Assembly (NCBI GenBank): GCA_002964805.2 | Contig: PUDQ02000004.1 | Location: 186,001 to 250,000 of the forward strand | Length of the DNA: 64,000 nucleotides | Direction: 5' to 3' | From: Trametes villosa | Lineage: Eukaryota > Basidiomycota > Agaricomycetes > Polyporales > Polyporaceae | Part shown: piece by piece, positions 45,897 to 59,465 of the stretch | Position numbering within the stretch: position 1 is the first letter of the stretch | Layout: each line of letters begins with the position of its first letter | The notes under the pieces: generated by a model | Databases searched by the model: none | What the model was told of the DNA's origin: nothing | The model's input: the letters and a program-made list of their open reading frames with translations, nothing else | Program-made: the position numbers and the translations under genes

Positions 45897-48783
45897 TGCC
45901 TCCGACTCCTCTCCCATCGCCCGTCACGGTCACCGTCGTACCTGACTACAAGTTTCCGGAGGAAGAACCCGCCTTGAAAGGTGCGTGACGTTGCCGTCCC
46001 CACCTTTCCAGGCCACTCACTCACCTATATCCTTTCATACAAAGTGCAACTCCACGAGTGGAACGTATCCGCATCTAGACTCCGACCAGAATTCATGCGC
46101 CCTTCCACCGTAGCCACACTTGGACACATGCGACAAGCAGCGGCTGAGCCTCATCCTGATTTACACACTTCCCCTTCCGGCACGGGGAGGGTCTTGACTG
46201 CAGAACAGTCGTCTGTGTTTCATTGGGTATGCTTTCTCTTGGGTGTCATTCATATACCTATTGAATAAGGACATACGACAGGCCGCACCGTATATGGAGC
46301 CCGTAGATCTCCTTCATCTCGCGCGGGTATGCAGACGCATGCGAGCGGGCTTCATGGCAAATGCAAACCGCCGCCTCTGGAAGGCCGCGCTCCAGAAGCA
46401 CCCAAGCTTTCCGCGATTACCCAAGCATCTCACTGAGCCACGATACGTCTCCCTCTTGTACGATCGGGAGTGCTACGTTGGTCCAACTCATCCTACTCAC
46501 GAGCTCGATACGGGTGTTGATTAATAACCCACAGATGTGCGGAAGCCATTACGACGAGGCTGATCTGCGCATCTGCGCCACAATCGGTTGGCCTCTTTGC
46601 AGCGCCTGCCTCATGCGGAAGTACGGAGTTTCATTCCCATAGACACCGGAACTTCTTCTGAACACCCATCACTTAGCCTCGTCGATGAGGAAGAGCTCAT
46701 CGTGTTGTACAGCATTGCTGTGCCGGACAGGCCCCAGAACCTCCTCCGCGACGAGCTGCGCCTGTTTCTGCCGACTCACACACTTGGTAATGTGCCCGCT
46801 TCCGTCACCCCTCTATATGCCGCTAACCGCGGTGGCTGGCAGATTGCGTCGACTACGAGGCAACGCTGTAGAGGGAATCTACTACTACAGGCCTGAGGCG
46901 CGGGCGGTCCTATGGCAGTACCTGCGTCCCATGCAGGAACTCCTCCGCAAGGGCCGAGAAGATGTTCGTGCCCTGATGGCCAACCTGCGCGCCCACTATG
47001 TCCGCCATATCAACCGGGTGGGGGATAGCCGTCACAGTACCTCGTTCTCACCCTGACCTCTCTTTCCAGTTCTCCCAAGATATTGCTGATAGCATCAAGG
47101 CGGACACCCTAGCTCGTGGGCTTGCTGTGCCCACACTGAGAGAAACGTGAGTGTAGCTCGGGCGTTCTTTCATGCCTTTATCATTGATCGTGAACCGTCT
47201 TCCACCCACAGAATTATGGACACTGGCAGGATAGACCTTCAGGCTGAAGGTTACACCTTAGAAGACCTGCAGAGGTATGCCGGCGTCCATGACGCTTTCC
47301 TCGACCAGCCAATCACCAATGGCCGTAAGTCTTGTTTTCAACGATGACCCGGCCGCGCTGACTCCTACGCGCGTGCGTCTGAACCATCTTTAGAAGAGTG
47401 GACGAACGCGGAACCACACATTAGGCGCGTCCTCTTAGACAAGCAAGCAGCGCGACTCGGCCAGAAGGTCATCGACGGCATCGATCACGTCCTTCTCTAC
47501 TTCGAGGAGTTCGTCGCTAGGGAGACGCTGATGAGTGCAGGGCACCGCATGCAGCTGCCCAACCAATGCCACGCAGCGAACCTCGACTGCATGAGGCAGC
47601 TCATGCTTGGGTGCGACACAGGGCCGCCGACTCGGGAACAGTTCAAGGCGATTGAACCAGTCCTGCGGAACGCGCTCGATGCTTACGTTGCAGCCCTCCC
47701 TGGAAAATTTCTAGCCACGCTTGAGGCGTTCTTCGTTCAAAACGCCGTCGTCTGGCACTACGCCCCCTCTGTGCCAGAGAGCGAGACGGCCAGAGCGACG
47801 AGGCTGCTAGGCACCGCTGCGGCGCTGTTTTCCTACTCGCGCTCAGGCTGGGCCAAATACTCCCAGTCGGCCACAGTCGTGCTTCCGTTTCCCGCAATCC
47901 ACGAGCACTGGCGCGATCATTTTGCGGCGTTCGGGTGGGATATCATCCATTCGACAGACCAAGGCGGGGGCCGCACAATAACGCCAGTCCCGGGGGTGAT
48001 GCAAGCGATGATCCCGCACGTACCAAGCTTGCTACATATCAGGAGCCTCGGCCTAGCGGACGACACGCCCATGGAGACTATGGATCAGCTGGTGAGCACG
48101 GGCAGAGTGCAGTGCCCGTGCAGGCTCTCCCGGCTCGTGCACAACTACGGCATCGATTGGGAATGGACAGATCTTGTGCGCACTCCTCCTTCACGCCATG
48201 CCGCACGACTGACTTGCAGGATGGAAGCTCATACACTGCGCGACCGAGAATTGGCAGTGGCACGAGATATGGGATCATCCGAAGTGCGTTCTTCGTCCTG
48301 CGCTTACAATGTTGCCAACTTTGACCTTAACGCACCACTCTTTACGTAGTGCGAGACGCCTGGCAGCAAACGGCACGCATCTTCAACAGTGGGAACACGA
48401 TCACACCGTGGGCCACCTCAAGCTCTACGACGGCCCCAACCCCGTACCCGAGTACGAGCGACATTCGTTGCAGGCGTTTCAGGACCTGGACCGGGTACTG
48501 CGGGATAATGCCGGCAAGCGTCTCGTGGGCTGCAGGATCTGCCGCAGTTTGATCTGCGGGGATGGGCAGGATCCAGTGCGCATGGAAGTGTTCAAAAGCC
48601 TGCCCTCACTGTCCGTAAGCCGCAACCCTGGGATAATCGCGCACCATTTTCGTGCAAGGTGAGCGGCCAAAAGTTCTCTACTAGCGGCGTTCCCGCGAGC
48701 AGAGCGCCGACGACAAGCGTGGTTGAATTTAATGCAGACATGGGGTGACGAGTCATTACGATCTACACCTACTCTTCGAGTGA
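45897..48783 (+). CDS. F-box domain protein (large basidiomycete family), copy 2
   Basis: Multi-exon gene from ATG 45897 ('MPPTPLPSPVTVTVVPDYKF') to TGA 48783. The F-box-like core is 'SSVFHW|AAPYMEPVDLLHLARVCRRMRAGF', split by an intron. Then come 'ALQKHPSFPRLPKHL' and a Cys/His region 'YMCGSHYDEADLRICATIGW' followed by PLCSACLMR, which could bind zinc. A long helical body follows ('YLRPMQELLRKGREDVRALM', 'DHVLLYFEEFVARETLM'). The C-terminus has 'LVGCRICRSLICG' and 'IIAHHFRARH'. An apparent frame break near 48176 disappears when the acceptor at 48226-48227 is used (52-nt intron), giving 'WTDL|LIHCATENWQWHEIWDHP'. The last exon (from 48739) restores the final His, matching copy 1. The exons between 45978 and 46200 are the least certain part. 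Likely role: substrate adaptor of an SCF ligase, target unknown. Confidence 0.8.
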
Positions 48784-48948
48784 ACCGGAGACAGGACAGA
48801 AGATGGCCCATATACTCGAGGAATTACGAGGAACGCATCCAGCGCGAACATAGCTGTATCGCATCAACCTGTATTGCGACCCCTAGTGGCTGGACTGGGA
48901 TGCTTGCGTCGGCGTATGATATCCGATACTTGTACTATATGACACCAT

Positions 48949-51900
48949 CTACAAGAACCCCGATTGCTTCCACGCGGCCAGCCATCCCTCCGCACGCTTC
49001 GCGTCCAGAGCGGGCAGGTTCGCAAGCGCAGACGACACAAGCGTCGACTTCTCGGTCGAGAGATAGACCATGCCGAGCGGCTCACGCTCCGGCGACGACT
49101 TCAGCTCCTTGTAGAACGATAAGAGCCGGAGCGCGGGGTTAGCCTTCATCAGCTCGACCTCGCCTGCAGCGCCCTCTTCAACACTCTTCTGGAGCTTAGA
49201 GAGCCATTCGGCATACGGGACTAAGGGCACATCAAGGTGCTCTGCGATCGGGGCGATGACCTTGTGCCAGGGGATAGGTCGGGGATGTACGAGGTGGCAG
49301 AAAGGTTCGGGCGAGTGGCGGAGCTCGACGAGCGCCTTCGCGCCCTCGTACGCGGGAATCCAGGTGATGTTCTGACGAGCAAGCCGGTAAGGTAAGCGTG
49401 CATATCATGAGGTAGAGGCTTTAGGCTTACCCCCTCGACATCAGGCAGGCACTTCTGGAATAGCGCGGTCTTGACGAGCGCGGGGAACCACTCCTTCTCG
49501 TTCCAATACCCGACCTTGTTCCCGGAAACCTGACCGAGGCGCATGACGACCGTGTGCACGCCTCGCTGCTTGGTGGCGTTCTGCAGGACGTGCTCGGTTA
49601 CCCACTTTCCTTCGCTGTAGCCGGTGCCAAACGGAGACACAGGATCGTCGAGAGGCGCCTCGGGAGCCGGCGCAGGCCCTCGATAGTCTGCGAGGAGAGA
49701 CTACATTTCAGTCGCAGTCCACAGGGCAGGGTGAACGGCGTACTCATGAAGACGCCGACAGAGCTGACGAAGAGGATGGTGGGTGCGATCTTGAAGGGCG
49801 AGCTGATGGCGAGATCAACCAGGTTACGTGCGCCCTTGATATCGGGCTGGAACGAGTGTAGGGATAGATTGAAGTCGACCTTCCAGGCTGCGTGAAGTCA
49901 AGTCAGTCACCAGCCGACTCTCGTAGCAGCATACAGCTCACCATTGTGGATGATATGCGTGACAGAGCTCCGGATCTCGTTCAGTAGCGCTGACTCGATG
50001 TCAAAGTTCGGCTCGTGCAAGGCCACCTCGACGAGCTTGAACTTGGGTGTGTCCAGCAGCTTCTCGTCAAGACCTCTGGCCTTGAACTGCGCGTACTGGC
50101 GCTCCGACGCCTTCGATCCCTTGCGGTTGAATGCGTACACACGCTCCACGCTGTCGTCGCGAAGAAGGTGCTCGAGCGCGTCGCATCCGAAGCCGCCAGT
50201 CGTGCCAGTGATGAGGACAACCTCCTTCGAAGATGCAGGTCGGTCGATGAGCGCGGCAGGTCGCTCCGGGAAGTTGGCGGAGTACTTCTCGACGAATTTC
50301 CACAGCGATTGTGGGGACAGCGAGGCGTCGTCCAGTGATTCGTCGTTGCTGATCGCTCTGTAGACTATCCTGGCAAGGCCGGAGATGGTTGGAGCTTTGA
50401 AGACGATGTTCGGCGGAAGGCGCTTGGCAGCGCTGGCGTCCGACTGGCGTACTGCTCGCGAGATGGTGTTGCGGATCCAAGTTGCCTGCAAGCTGCACCA
50501 ATTCCGTCAGCTGTCCGGTCACACTGGAGACGGCGTATCGTATCGTATCGTATCGTACCTGTCGCCGCCGCTACGGAAGATGTCGTCGTCGTCCGCGATG
50601 GAATGACGCAGCGTGCGCTCGACCACCCCACGAATGAACGTCAGCGTGTTCTCCTCATCCCATTCCTCTGGGGGCTGCAAGTCGGCTTGCGCGCTCTCGT
50701 CGACGTCTTTGTAGAGTGCCTCGATCTCATCGTCGTACTCGCGGAGAATGATGCTCCGGCGAGGAAGCCCCTTGATGTTCAGTTGGAACGGCTTAGACGG
50801 CGACGTAACAAGAATCATCTGAGTGCATCGTCACTGGTTAGTGAAGTACGATGGCGCTATGAGCGTAAAAAGCTCACCTCCTTGAAGATCCTGGAATGCT
50901 GAGGAGCCCACTCGTTGGCGCGCTCGACGGAGGGCCTGTAACACCGGGCGCCCTGAGTGGCGAGCAAGGCCGACTGAGAATGTGACGACGAACCATATCT
51001 TGTTCCTGAACTCTTCGACTTGCTTCGGGTCTTTGGGGTCGATCGCGAACTCATCTTGAGGCTCGATGAGGATCCCATTCTGGAACCTTCCTCTACCGAA
51101 CATGATCGAGCACTTGACATGCGGGTCTTGGTTGATGATCTTCTCGAGAGGCAGAGGATTTGTCTAAGGGACAAGTGATTAGCCGAGATTGAATACGGCC
51201 AGTCATGGCAACAGCGAGCTGACCTTCTCTCCGTTGGAGAGCATGATCTGCTCATCGGCACGCCCCAGAATGCGCCACAAACCTGGCTTGGTTGGGTGTG
51301 GCTCGAGGATGTCGTTGGTGTTATAGCCATCTTGACCGTCTATCTGTATGTTGACTACCGGGAGAGGGAGCTCGGGCCGGGACTACGATAAACGCGCTGT
51401 TAAGTGTACATGCCGTGAAACTGCAATGGAGCCTCTAGCTCACCATGACCACGAGCTCGAACTGATTGTCGCCGTGAGGGAGGAACTTGAGCGAGTAGGC
51501 TGGGATAGGGATGAAGTACGCCCAGTCCATGCCGGGGTTTGCTGGAAAATCATGATGAGCTTTCAAGACCATCGTTGAGCAAAAGCATATAACCTACGCC
51601 GCACGAAGAGGTTAACCAAGCCGACCTCCGTCCTGCCGCAATGATAAACGTCAACTCCATAGACAGGGAAAATAAACTTACAGCCCGTATACCGTGAATA
51701 GGTTCACGCCCTGAGAAGCGAGTGCGTCGCCGACTTCCTGGTTGAGCGGGGCGCCTCCGAAGAGCTGCGGGAGGATACTCAGTCACCGTTGAGTTAGCTT
51801 GGGGTTGCGCATAACTGACCACTCCGCGCATCCGCTTCATGACCTCGACCTTCTCGGGATCGCGACCCCATTCCTATAGTACGACGACGCGTCAGTACTC

Positions 51901-53129
51901 CATCGGTTTCACTGACGCTTGAGCGATACTGGCCTCGATGAACGAAGGGACCGTCCAAGTATAGTCCGCGTTGGTGGCGGTAATGCCCTGCCACACTGCG
52001 TCGGGCGTCGGGAACGTAGGAGGGCTCGCCGGTTTGAACGCTGCGACGACGAACCCGTTCACGGCCTGAGTCGGGAAGCATTTGTGACCGTCAATGAGAC
52101 AGAAACTGAGTTGAGGTACATCACACGCACCGCGGTCGCGTACATGAACGCGCCTAGTCCATGGAACATGGGCGTTCCATGGCAACCCATGATTGACCGT
52201 GAAGTATCTACCTCGCTGAAGACTGTGAACACACGCGTCAGTGCTAGTTAACCAGTACTGAATACATTTGAAACGCACGGGGTCCCCGCCCGAAGAGTGC
52301 CAACCGCTTGTGCGTCCATGGAATCGGTTTCGGGTGACCGGTGGAACCTGGTTAGACGCGACGCTTCTCAGCTCACCATCCCAAGGACGCATGGCCAATG
52401 GGGAACATACCCGAGGAATGGAGTATGATCGCCAGCGCATCCGCGTTGTAGGCCTTCGGAAGCGCTACGTCTGCGTCAAAGGCATTGTTTCGCGCTTCAT
52501 CCCCGAACAGATCCTCGAACACGGGCATCTCGCGCACGGTCACCTGGTCACCGGGGAGCTGGCCGAGCGCCTCGTCCGTAAGGCCGCGGATCGTCGCATC
52601 CTGAGAGATGAGAATTTGGGTCGTGTTCGTGCGCTTCAGGAGATCCGCGACGCCAGCCGCGGCGTTGCGCGTGGAAACGAGGAACAAGGTGCACCCCGAT
52701 CGCAGCACGCCCACAGCCGTGCAGAAGTATGTGATCGTGTCTAAACGCGATAAGCAGACGTTAGCAAGCCACTTAGAGAGACGGGGATACGTTTGAGGGC
52801 AAGAAAGTCAGGGATGGGAACGCATTCTCACCAGCATTGGCAAAGATTGCGACGGTGGGTGGATTGGCGCCAGCCTTAGCAGACGCTTCCCTCGAATCGA
52901 GGCCTGACAGAACGTAGCGCGCAGCACGATCCATTGCGCGGTTCGCGGCGGCGTATGTAAGAAACTCGACTTTGTCGCCATCGTGATAGGTGAAGAGCGG
53001 GTAGTTGGGGTTCTCCTGCGCGTTCCAGGCGTAAAGCTCAGGGAGGACGGCGCCTCTGTCCACCAGATGGAGCGGAGAACGGAACTCCGTCGAGATGTGG
53101 GAGGGCACGTCCGCTGGGCTGAGGGGCAT
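48949..53129 (-). CDS. NRPS-like adenylation-thiolation-reductase (A-T-R) enzyme
   Basis: Such single-module enzymes activate a carboxylic or amino acid with ATP, load it on phosphopantetheine and release it reductively as an aldehyde or alcohol (the alpha-aminoadipate and aryl-acid reductases are relatives). Start is ATG 53129 ('MPLSPADVPSHISTEFRSPL') and end is TAG 48949, with more than ten short introns; roughly 1,050 aa. A domain: 'IILHSSGSTSHPKPIPWTHK' (core A3), 'YGTPMFHGLG'-type region near 52150, 'LWRILGRADEQIMLSNGEK' (core A7-A8). T domain: 'DDIFRSGGDSLQATWIR', with the phosphopantetheine Ser in GGDSL. R domain: 'EVVLITGTTGGFGCDALEHL' (NAD(P) Rossmann), 'VSPFGTGYSEGKWVTEHVL' (Tyr and Lys of the SDR-type YxxxK) and 'VVMRLGQVSGN'. 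There is no condensation domain. The substrate cannot be predicted by eye. No other obvious cluster genes flank it except F-box copy 2. Confidence 0.9.
50532..50557. repeat. CGTAT pentanucleotide microsatellite at an intron donor
   Basis: About five tandem CGTAT units (minus strand ATACG). On the minus strand the run starts right at the GTACG donor of a short intron of the A-T-R gene, just after the codons of the phosphopantetheine-site exon (SGGD), and lies inside that intron. Confidence 0.85.
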
Positions 53130-54765
53130 GTTTGGTGTCTATGGGAGAACTGCGAGGAAATGGCCTGCGAGTATTAGAGAAGAAGTAGAGCGCTGGGGAC
53201 CGTGTGGACGCAAGTGCCTGTGAGCGATAAGATGCGGGTATGTGAGCTGTGTGGCCCGGCGTTTTTAAGAGAGACATACTAGACAGAAGCGCGCACGAAC
53301 ACGCACGATGTTCCCATCGGATCACCTGTGACTCCTGGGTAAGGTAGAGGTGAGAACCGACCCGAGCCGCGGGGACCCGACATCGTATCGAAACATCAGG
53401 TAGCATCGCAGCGGCGTATGGGACGAAGGGGACCACGGACGGGCGTTGGGGCACATTGCTGAGGCAAGTGTCACGAAACGCGCTCCCAAATCCGAGGGCG
53501 TATTCTCCCGCTCCCACTTGCACGTTCAAGCGGTGTGGGACAGAAGCCTGGAAAAGCACGCCAGTGAACAACCCGCGCGGCCCGGGACGGTTGGTACAGT
53601 GGATTCCACGGCCGAGCCTTCTTCCTGGGAAAGATGCGAGTGCTACACTAAGCTGTATGACCTCGTTGTGCGATGCCGTCCGGTGATCCCAGTGTAGTGC
53701 ACAGGAAACGCCGATACCACCTTCTGAAATCCACATTAGCCGATGTAGTGATGCAAGCTGGGCGAGCGAAAGTGACGTACGTTCACCAGAAGCACAAATC
53801 GGACGGGGTATTGCTGGAGGAGTGAAGCCATCTCGACGTAACCAGACAGGTGCTGGTTGAAGCGCTGCGGCACCTAATCATGATGGCCGACATCTGCTAA
53901 CTCCATGTACCACTGAACGAAGCGGGGTCATAGACCGACCCTTGCTAGCAGAACACCTCAAGGCGTCAGTCAGATCGTCCGAAGCCGTCCATCACCAGGA
54001 CTTAGAACATGGGCACGGCCCGCAGCGGGTTCCAGGGCCGCTTCGATCGAAACCGGCTCAAGGAGGCACTACGGGCACCACTGCGCAGGAAGGGCACCAG
54101 AATCAACCGTCCACGAAAAACGTTAACACAATGCTTATTGCATCCGTCCAAGGGTGCCGACGCACCGAGTTTGCTGTTACGCCAGTATCACGATGGTCTA
54201 TCCTTTGTTAGAGGCTCTGCTAGTATTGGTAGCCTGTGGTGTGCAAGTCGGTAGCCAGCGGCTTCGTTGACTGGACGCAGTTCAACGCAACCTCGCTCTG
54301 AGAAAGCCGCAACAGACAGGATGCGGCAAAACTCAGGTTGACAATATGCCAAATCTGAAGGGATACATACCTGGAATTCCCTCTCATCGGGATCGTCCAA
54401 GGATGGTCCAGTTCGCGTTTACAGTTGTTCGAACGGGATCTGGAGGAAACAGCGCTGATGAGATGTCTCCTGCGACACGAACGTCGACTCTGACATACCT
54501 TTTTGAAACCACGATAACCGGATCCTCGCCGTAGCCGCGATTAGCTGCTGAGCAGCCGAGGGTACACCGTGACATGTGCACACCCCTCGGCAGTACGATC
54601 AGTCCATAGGGTTGTCCAAGTCGAAGCAGGCACGCGCGACCGGAATACGCAGCAGGTCAATCAGGTGCCCATATATTACAACAGCTACCTTGCGTAAAAA
54701 GTCGTGACGCCCAGAACCCAGGTCCGCACCCCGCAGGGCTATGCGCCCCGCACACCGACGCGCGA
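53130..54765. other. Intergenic (about 1.64 kb) upstream of the A-T-R gene
   Basis: No supported exon. The left part is the promoter side of the minus-strand A-T-R gene. The rest holds only short incidental frames and no recognisable repeat family. Confidence 0.35.
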
Positions 54766-56387
54766 CTATGGCGCGCTGGTCGCGGCCACGCTAGCCCCCG
54801 CCCCCGTCCCCGCCATCTCCGGCGGCTCTGCGGGGGTATCGAAGGGGCGCTCGAGCGGAACGACGCACACGCCGAACTCCATGTACGGCAGCTCGGGCGC
54901 GGTGCCGTACTCGCTCGCCTTCTTCGTCGCCATCGCCATCGCGAACGGCATGCTGATCAACACCGCGACGCGCACGTGGTCGTCTGCGGGCCCTGGCGCG
55001 GGCGTGGCTGTCGGTGTGGGGGTGCGAGGGACCTTCTCCGTGAGGTCGGGGCTGAGCACGCGCATCGTGACGGAGGATGGTCGCGGGTCGGCGGATCGCC
55101 GCGAAGGCTCGGGATATGATGTGGGAGAGGGTGAGGGGGCGGGGGAGGGAGAAGGGGTTTGTCGGTGTCCTCTGCTAGGCCATCGCCATCGCCAGAAACG
55201 AGAGGTAGGTGGGGGTACGGGTGAAGGGGATGCGGAAACAGTGCTGTCCGGTGGTGGCCGTGGGGGCCTTAATAGCCTACAAGACACCGGCTAGATGCCC
55301 ATGAGCAGGGTAAGCTCCTGCAAGAGCCTGGAATGGGGGATGGATACGCACCAGCATCTTATTCCACTCTACCACAAGCCCATCCCACACGGTGGCCCTC
55401 CGCTTCTCCTTCTCGATCAGGGAGGGCCTGCCCGCCCCTTCCTCCCCCGCCGGCACATCCTCCCCAACGACCTCCCTGACCAAGGATACTTGATACATCT
55501 TCGGTTTCCTTCCGACACGGACGCGCACGGGCGGGACATACGTCCCGTTCGCGATCGCCTCCGCGATCATGGCGCGGTGCCGCCGCCGGATAACATAGGA
55601 GCGCGCGATGATGGTTGCGGAGACGACAAGGAGGAGGACGAGTGTGGCTGCGATGAGTATGGATTCAGTGACGGTCGATATAGTGTTCATGACGTGAGAC
55701 GAGAGCGAGGGCCTCAGCGTGGGCGTGAGAGCAGGCGTGGGCGCATTCGTGGGCGTAGGCGTAGAGAAAGACGTTGCAGCGGCCGTGAGGGGGTTCGTGA
55801 ACGCGGACGCGGGTAGAGACGACGAAGGCGTATACGTGCGTGCGGGGTCATCGAGAACGGAAGAGGGCGGGGCGACCGCCCGTTGCCAGAGTATGTATAG
55901 GCCCTTTCCGGTCTCGGAGACGACTTACGGCGCCGTCGAGATGCTCGAGCCCCGCACGCAGTCGCGCAATCGAGCCTCGTCCAGCGCGCACAGCCGTCCC
56001 GACCACTCTGAATCGTAGGAATGCGTACCGGGAGTGCCCGATTCGCCCGGACAGGCCCAGCCCCGGCCTGCGCCCCAAGCTTTACTTGCAAATCCAGAGC
56101 ACCAGCGCCCACCCGTCCAACCTCACGACATCCTGACTGCGAGCGGTCGTAAAAGCTCACCTAGGAAGGTATATACTGCGAACAAGAAGTGTTTGCGCTC
56201 AGCAACGAGGCAACAAGATCATGCGACGGAGGACAGACTTACAATACAGCGATGCGGATGACGTCAGTGCAGGCCCTGCCGCGGCTTGCTGGCCGTTCTG
56301 GCCCCCAGCGGACTGAGACGCCCCCGGGAGCCCCGAGCTCGAGCTCGGCGCGAGGGACGACGACGGAGAGGGCGACGTCGACGACAT
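54766..56387 (-). CDS. Single-pass membrane protein with Ser/Pro-rich regions (basidiomycete family)
   Basis: Preferred model: exon 1 from ATG 56387 ('MSSTSPSPSSSLAPSSSSGL'), joining at a GTAAGT donor to a mini-exon 'LYTFL'. After a 513-nt intron (55648-56160) it joins in phase to 'ATLVLLLVVSATIIARSYVI' followed by RRRHR, and a final exon encodes 'VAVLISMPFAMAMATKK' and 'LPYMEFGVCVVPLERPFD' before TAG 54766. One transmembrane helix is followed at once by a basic cluster, so the C-terminal part is probably cytosolic. The tail is Pro/Ser-rich. I recall similar uncharacterised proteins from other Agaricomycetes with the same 'MPFAMAM...YMEFGV' type ending. An alternative 5' end starting in the large intron (ATG 55690, with about 78 open Ser/Thr/Pro-rich codons upstream in the same frame) is also in phase with the membrane exon. 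Function is unknown. Confidence 0.68.
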
Positions 56388-57916
56388 AGAGACAGGGAGG
56401 CAAGAAGGAGACCAGCTGCAGAACCAGACAGAACGGAAAGAGGAGATCAGGCGCAGCCCCCGCGGAGGGAATATGCACACGCCCGAGGCGCCGGGCAACG
56501 GCTATGCGAAATGCGTCCGTTGCGACTTGCTCGCGTGGGTGTGCCGGACCCGCGCTCGATGGCGAAACTGTATGCGCTCGCCGGCGGAGGAGCGATGCCG
56601 CGCTGCGATGGGCTCGCACGCCCTTTCTCGTCGTGACGGGGGAAAGTCGCTCGCGTGCAAGGCGGTGCGCACGCTGATGGGTCCGCGGGACGGATTTAGA
56701 GCCGCAGCAGCGGAGCGAGGAGAGACTGCGAATGGCGGCGTGTGACGAGAGGGGTTGACAGGCGTAGTGCGAGCGTGTCTGGAAGAGGGTGGGAAGATGC
56801 AACCGCAGACGGACTGGAAGCGACAGCGAATCACGGTTGAGGGTTGAGCCCAGAGAGCCCGGGGGAGGATGAGGAGGAAAGGACACACGCCTCGCTGCGC
56901 GTTGGCAAACGGTGGGACAGCGGTCGCGCAGAGAAGGCCGACATGCGGAGTTTATCTGGCAGTCACCAGGCCACCTTCTGTCGTCGTTTGTCAGCCCCAG
57001 TGAAGCGCTATAGTCATATCTTGTGATCCAGCAGGAGGATCCACGCGCATGAGGCAAGCGGGTGGGAGTAGATCATTGCAGTCATAGCCTCCCAGGTAGG
57101 CTTCAACGTTCGTAACATTGCATGAAGGGCGTTCTTCGCGGCGATCGTGTCCTTCAGACCGAGAGGGCCAGAGTAGTATGTCGGCCAATGGCGTGGTTGT
57201 GGGAATCATGAGAACGATGGATGCATACCACGCGGCAGATGTCGCCAACGCACCATGTCGACGGGGAACGCTGCCCAAATGCACGGTTACGGGGTGACAG
57301 AACGGAAACAAAAACTCACCATCACGATCCATTCCATCTGCTGGGCTTCGTAGAAGAGCGTGTCCTCGGACCTGAATTCTCATCGGCATCGGCGGATGGG
57401 AACTAGCCGTGCGTAGGTGGCAGGAAGGTCTGCTCCGAGTCGCTGGACTGGGCTGCGCAAGGCTAATAAAGTTTCTGAGCAGGAGCTCGCTATACGGACG
57501 TCCAGAGTTTGATTTGCATCGACCAAACGAGTGTCAGCGGCATGAACACGCATACAAGCCTCGAGTCGGTGGTGGTGGTCGAGAAGAGAAGCATCGAGCA
57601 GCCTTGGGCGCCTACACACACGATTTCGGTGCGTTCAGGCTTTGGTCTCAAATTACTGAGCACGAACTTGCTCAGTTCCAGTTGACATTACTTAGGGCGC
57701 GGTGCAGGATTATTCCAGAGGTAAGGCGAGGGATACAAAGAAGGCTCAGGGTGAGCGAGAGTGATAATACAACGGTCACAGCGATCTATTGACAGCGAAC
57801 GGAACCAGGCAGAGGACAAGAATGCAGGACAGACGACGACCAATTACGCGCGGGACGGAAGATGCAAGAGCCGAGGGCGGCAGCGGGAGCGGAAGGTACT
57901 TTTGCTCCTCGACGCT
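56388..57916. other. Intergenic (about 1.5 kb)
   Basis: It lies between the start of the single-pass membrane protein gene and the stop of NUDT21, both on the minus strand. A few longer frames exist (for example 57409-57792 plus) but none has family resemblance or matching exons. It should hold the membrane-protein promoter and the NUDT21 3' UTR. Confidence 0.35.
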
Positions 57917-58972
<1,056 letters not shown>

Positions 58973-59465
58973 CGTTGCCTACGACAGAAGAGTAAAGAGA
59001 GGACGTCGTCGGAGACGCAGAGCACGCAGAGCGCGCCTCCGAACGCGTCGGGTTCGAGCGCGTGACAGTTAAGTCACACGTTGGTGACTGTTACCTGTCA
59101 CATACCGCTAGCGCCTTTTAGCGCTTGTGCTCATCAGCGCCTATCTGCCAACCTCCAGGAGCTGACCATCACCTCCTCCTTGGCCGTGTCTTCTTGTATG
59201 AATCCTGACTCATTTTCAGCCACCACCACGATATTCATCAGGACGCGTCGGGACGGCAGGAGGAGAGTGGTGATCGCGGCTTGTGGGCAGACCTGACCGG
59301 TGGGAACGGCTGACCCATGTGCGCATGACCGGTGACCTCTCCCGATGCTCCAAGATGCTATCGAGCTGAGTATTTAATGAGAGAATGATCTGGGAATGCT
59401 CGATATTCCTACCTGCAGATCGCCTTCTCTGCCCTCTACTTCTATCTTGAGTCCCATCACAAAAT
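58973..59465. other. Divergent promoter region NUDT21 / alpha-beta hydrolase
   Basis: About 490 bp between two divergent start codons. TATTTAA at 59371-59377 lies about 90 bp before the hydrolase ATG. No TATA box is seen near the NUDT21 start. Confidence 0.45.
59371..59377 (+). promoter_or_regulatory. TATA-like box of the alpha/beta hydrolase gene
   Basis: TATTTAA about 90 bp upstream of the ATG at 59466. Confidence 0.4.

Noticed and set aside
48176..48360. Apparent frameshift in the C-terminal part of F-box copy 2
   Set aside because: Using the acceptor at 48226-48227 instead of the AG at 48218-48219 restores the frame and gives sequence matching copy 1.
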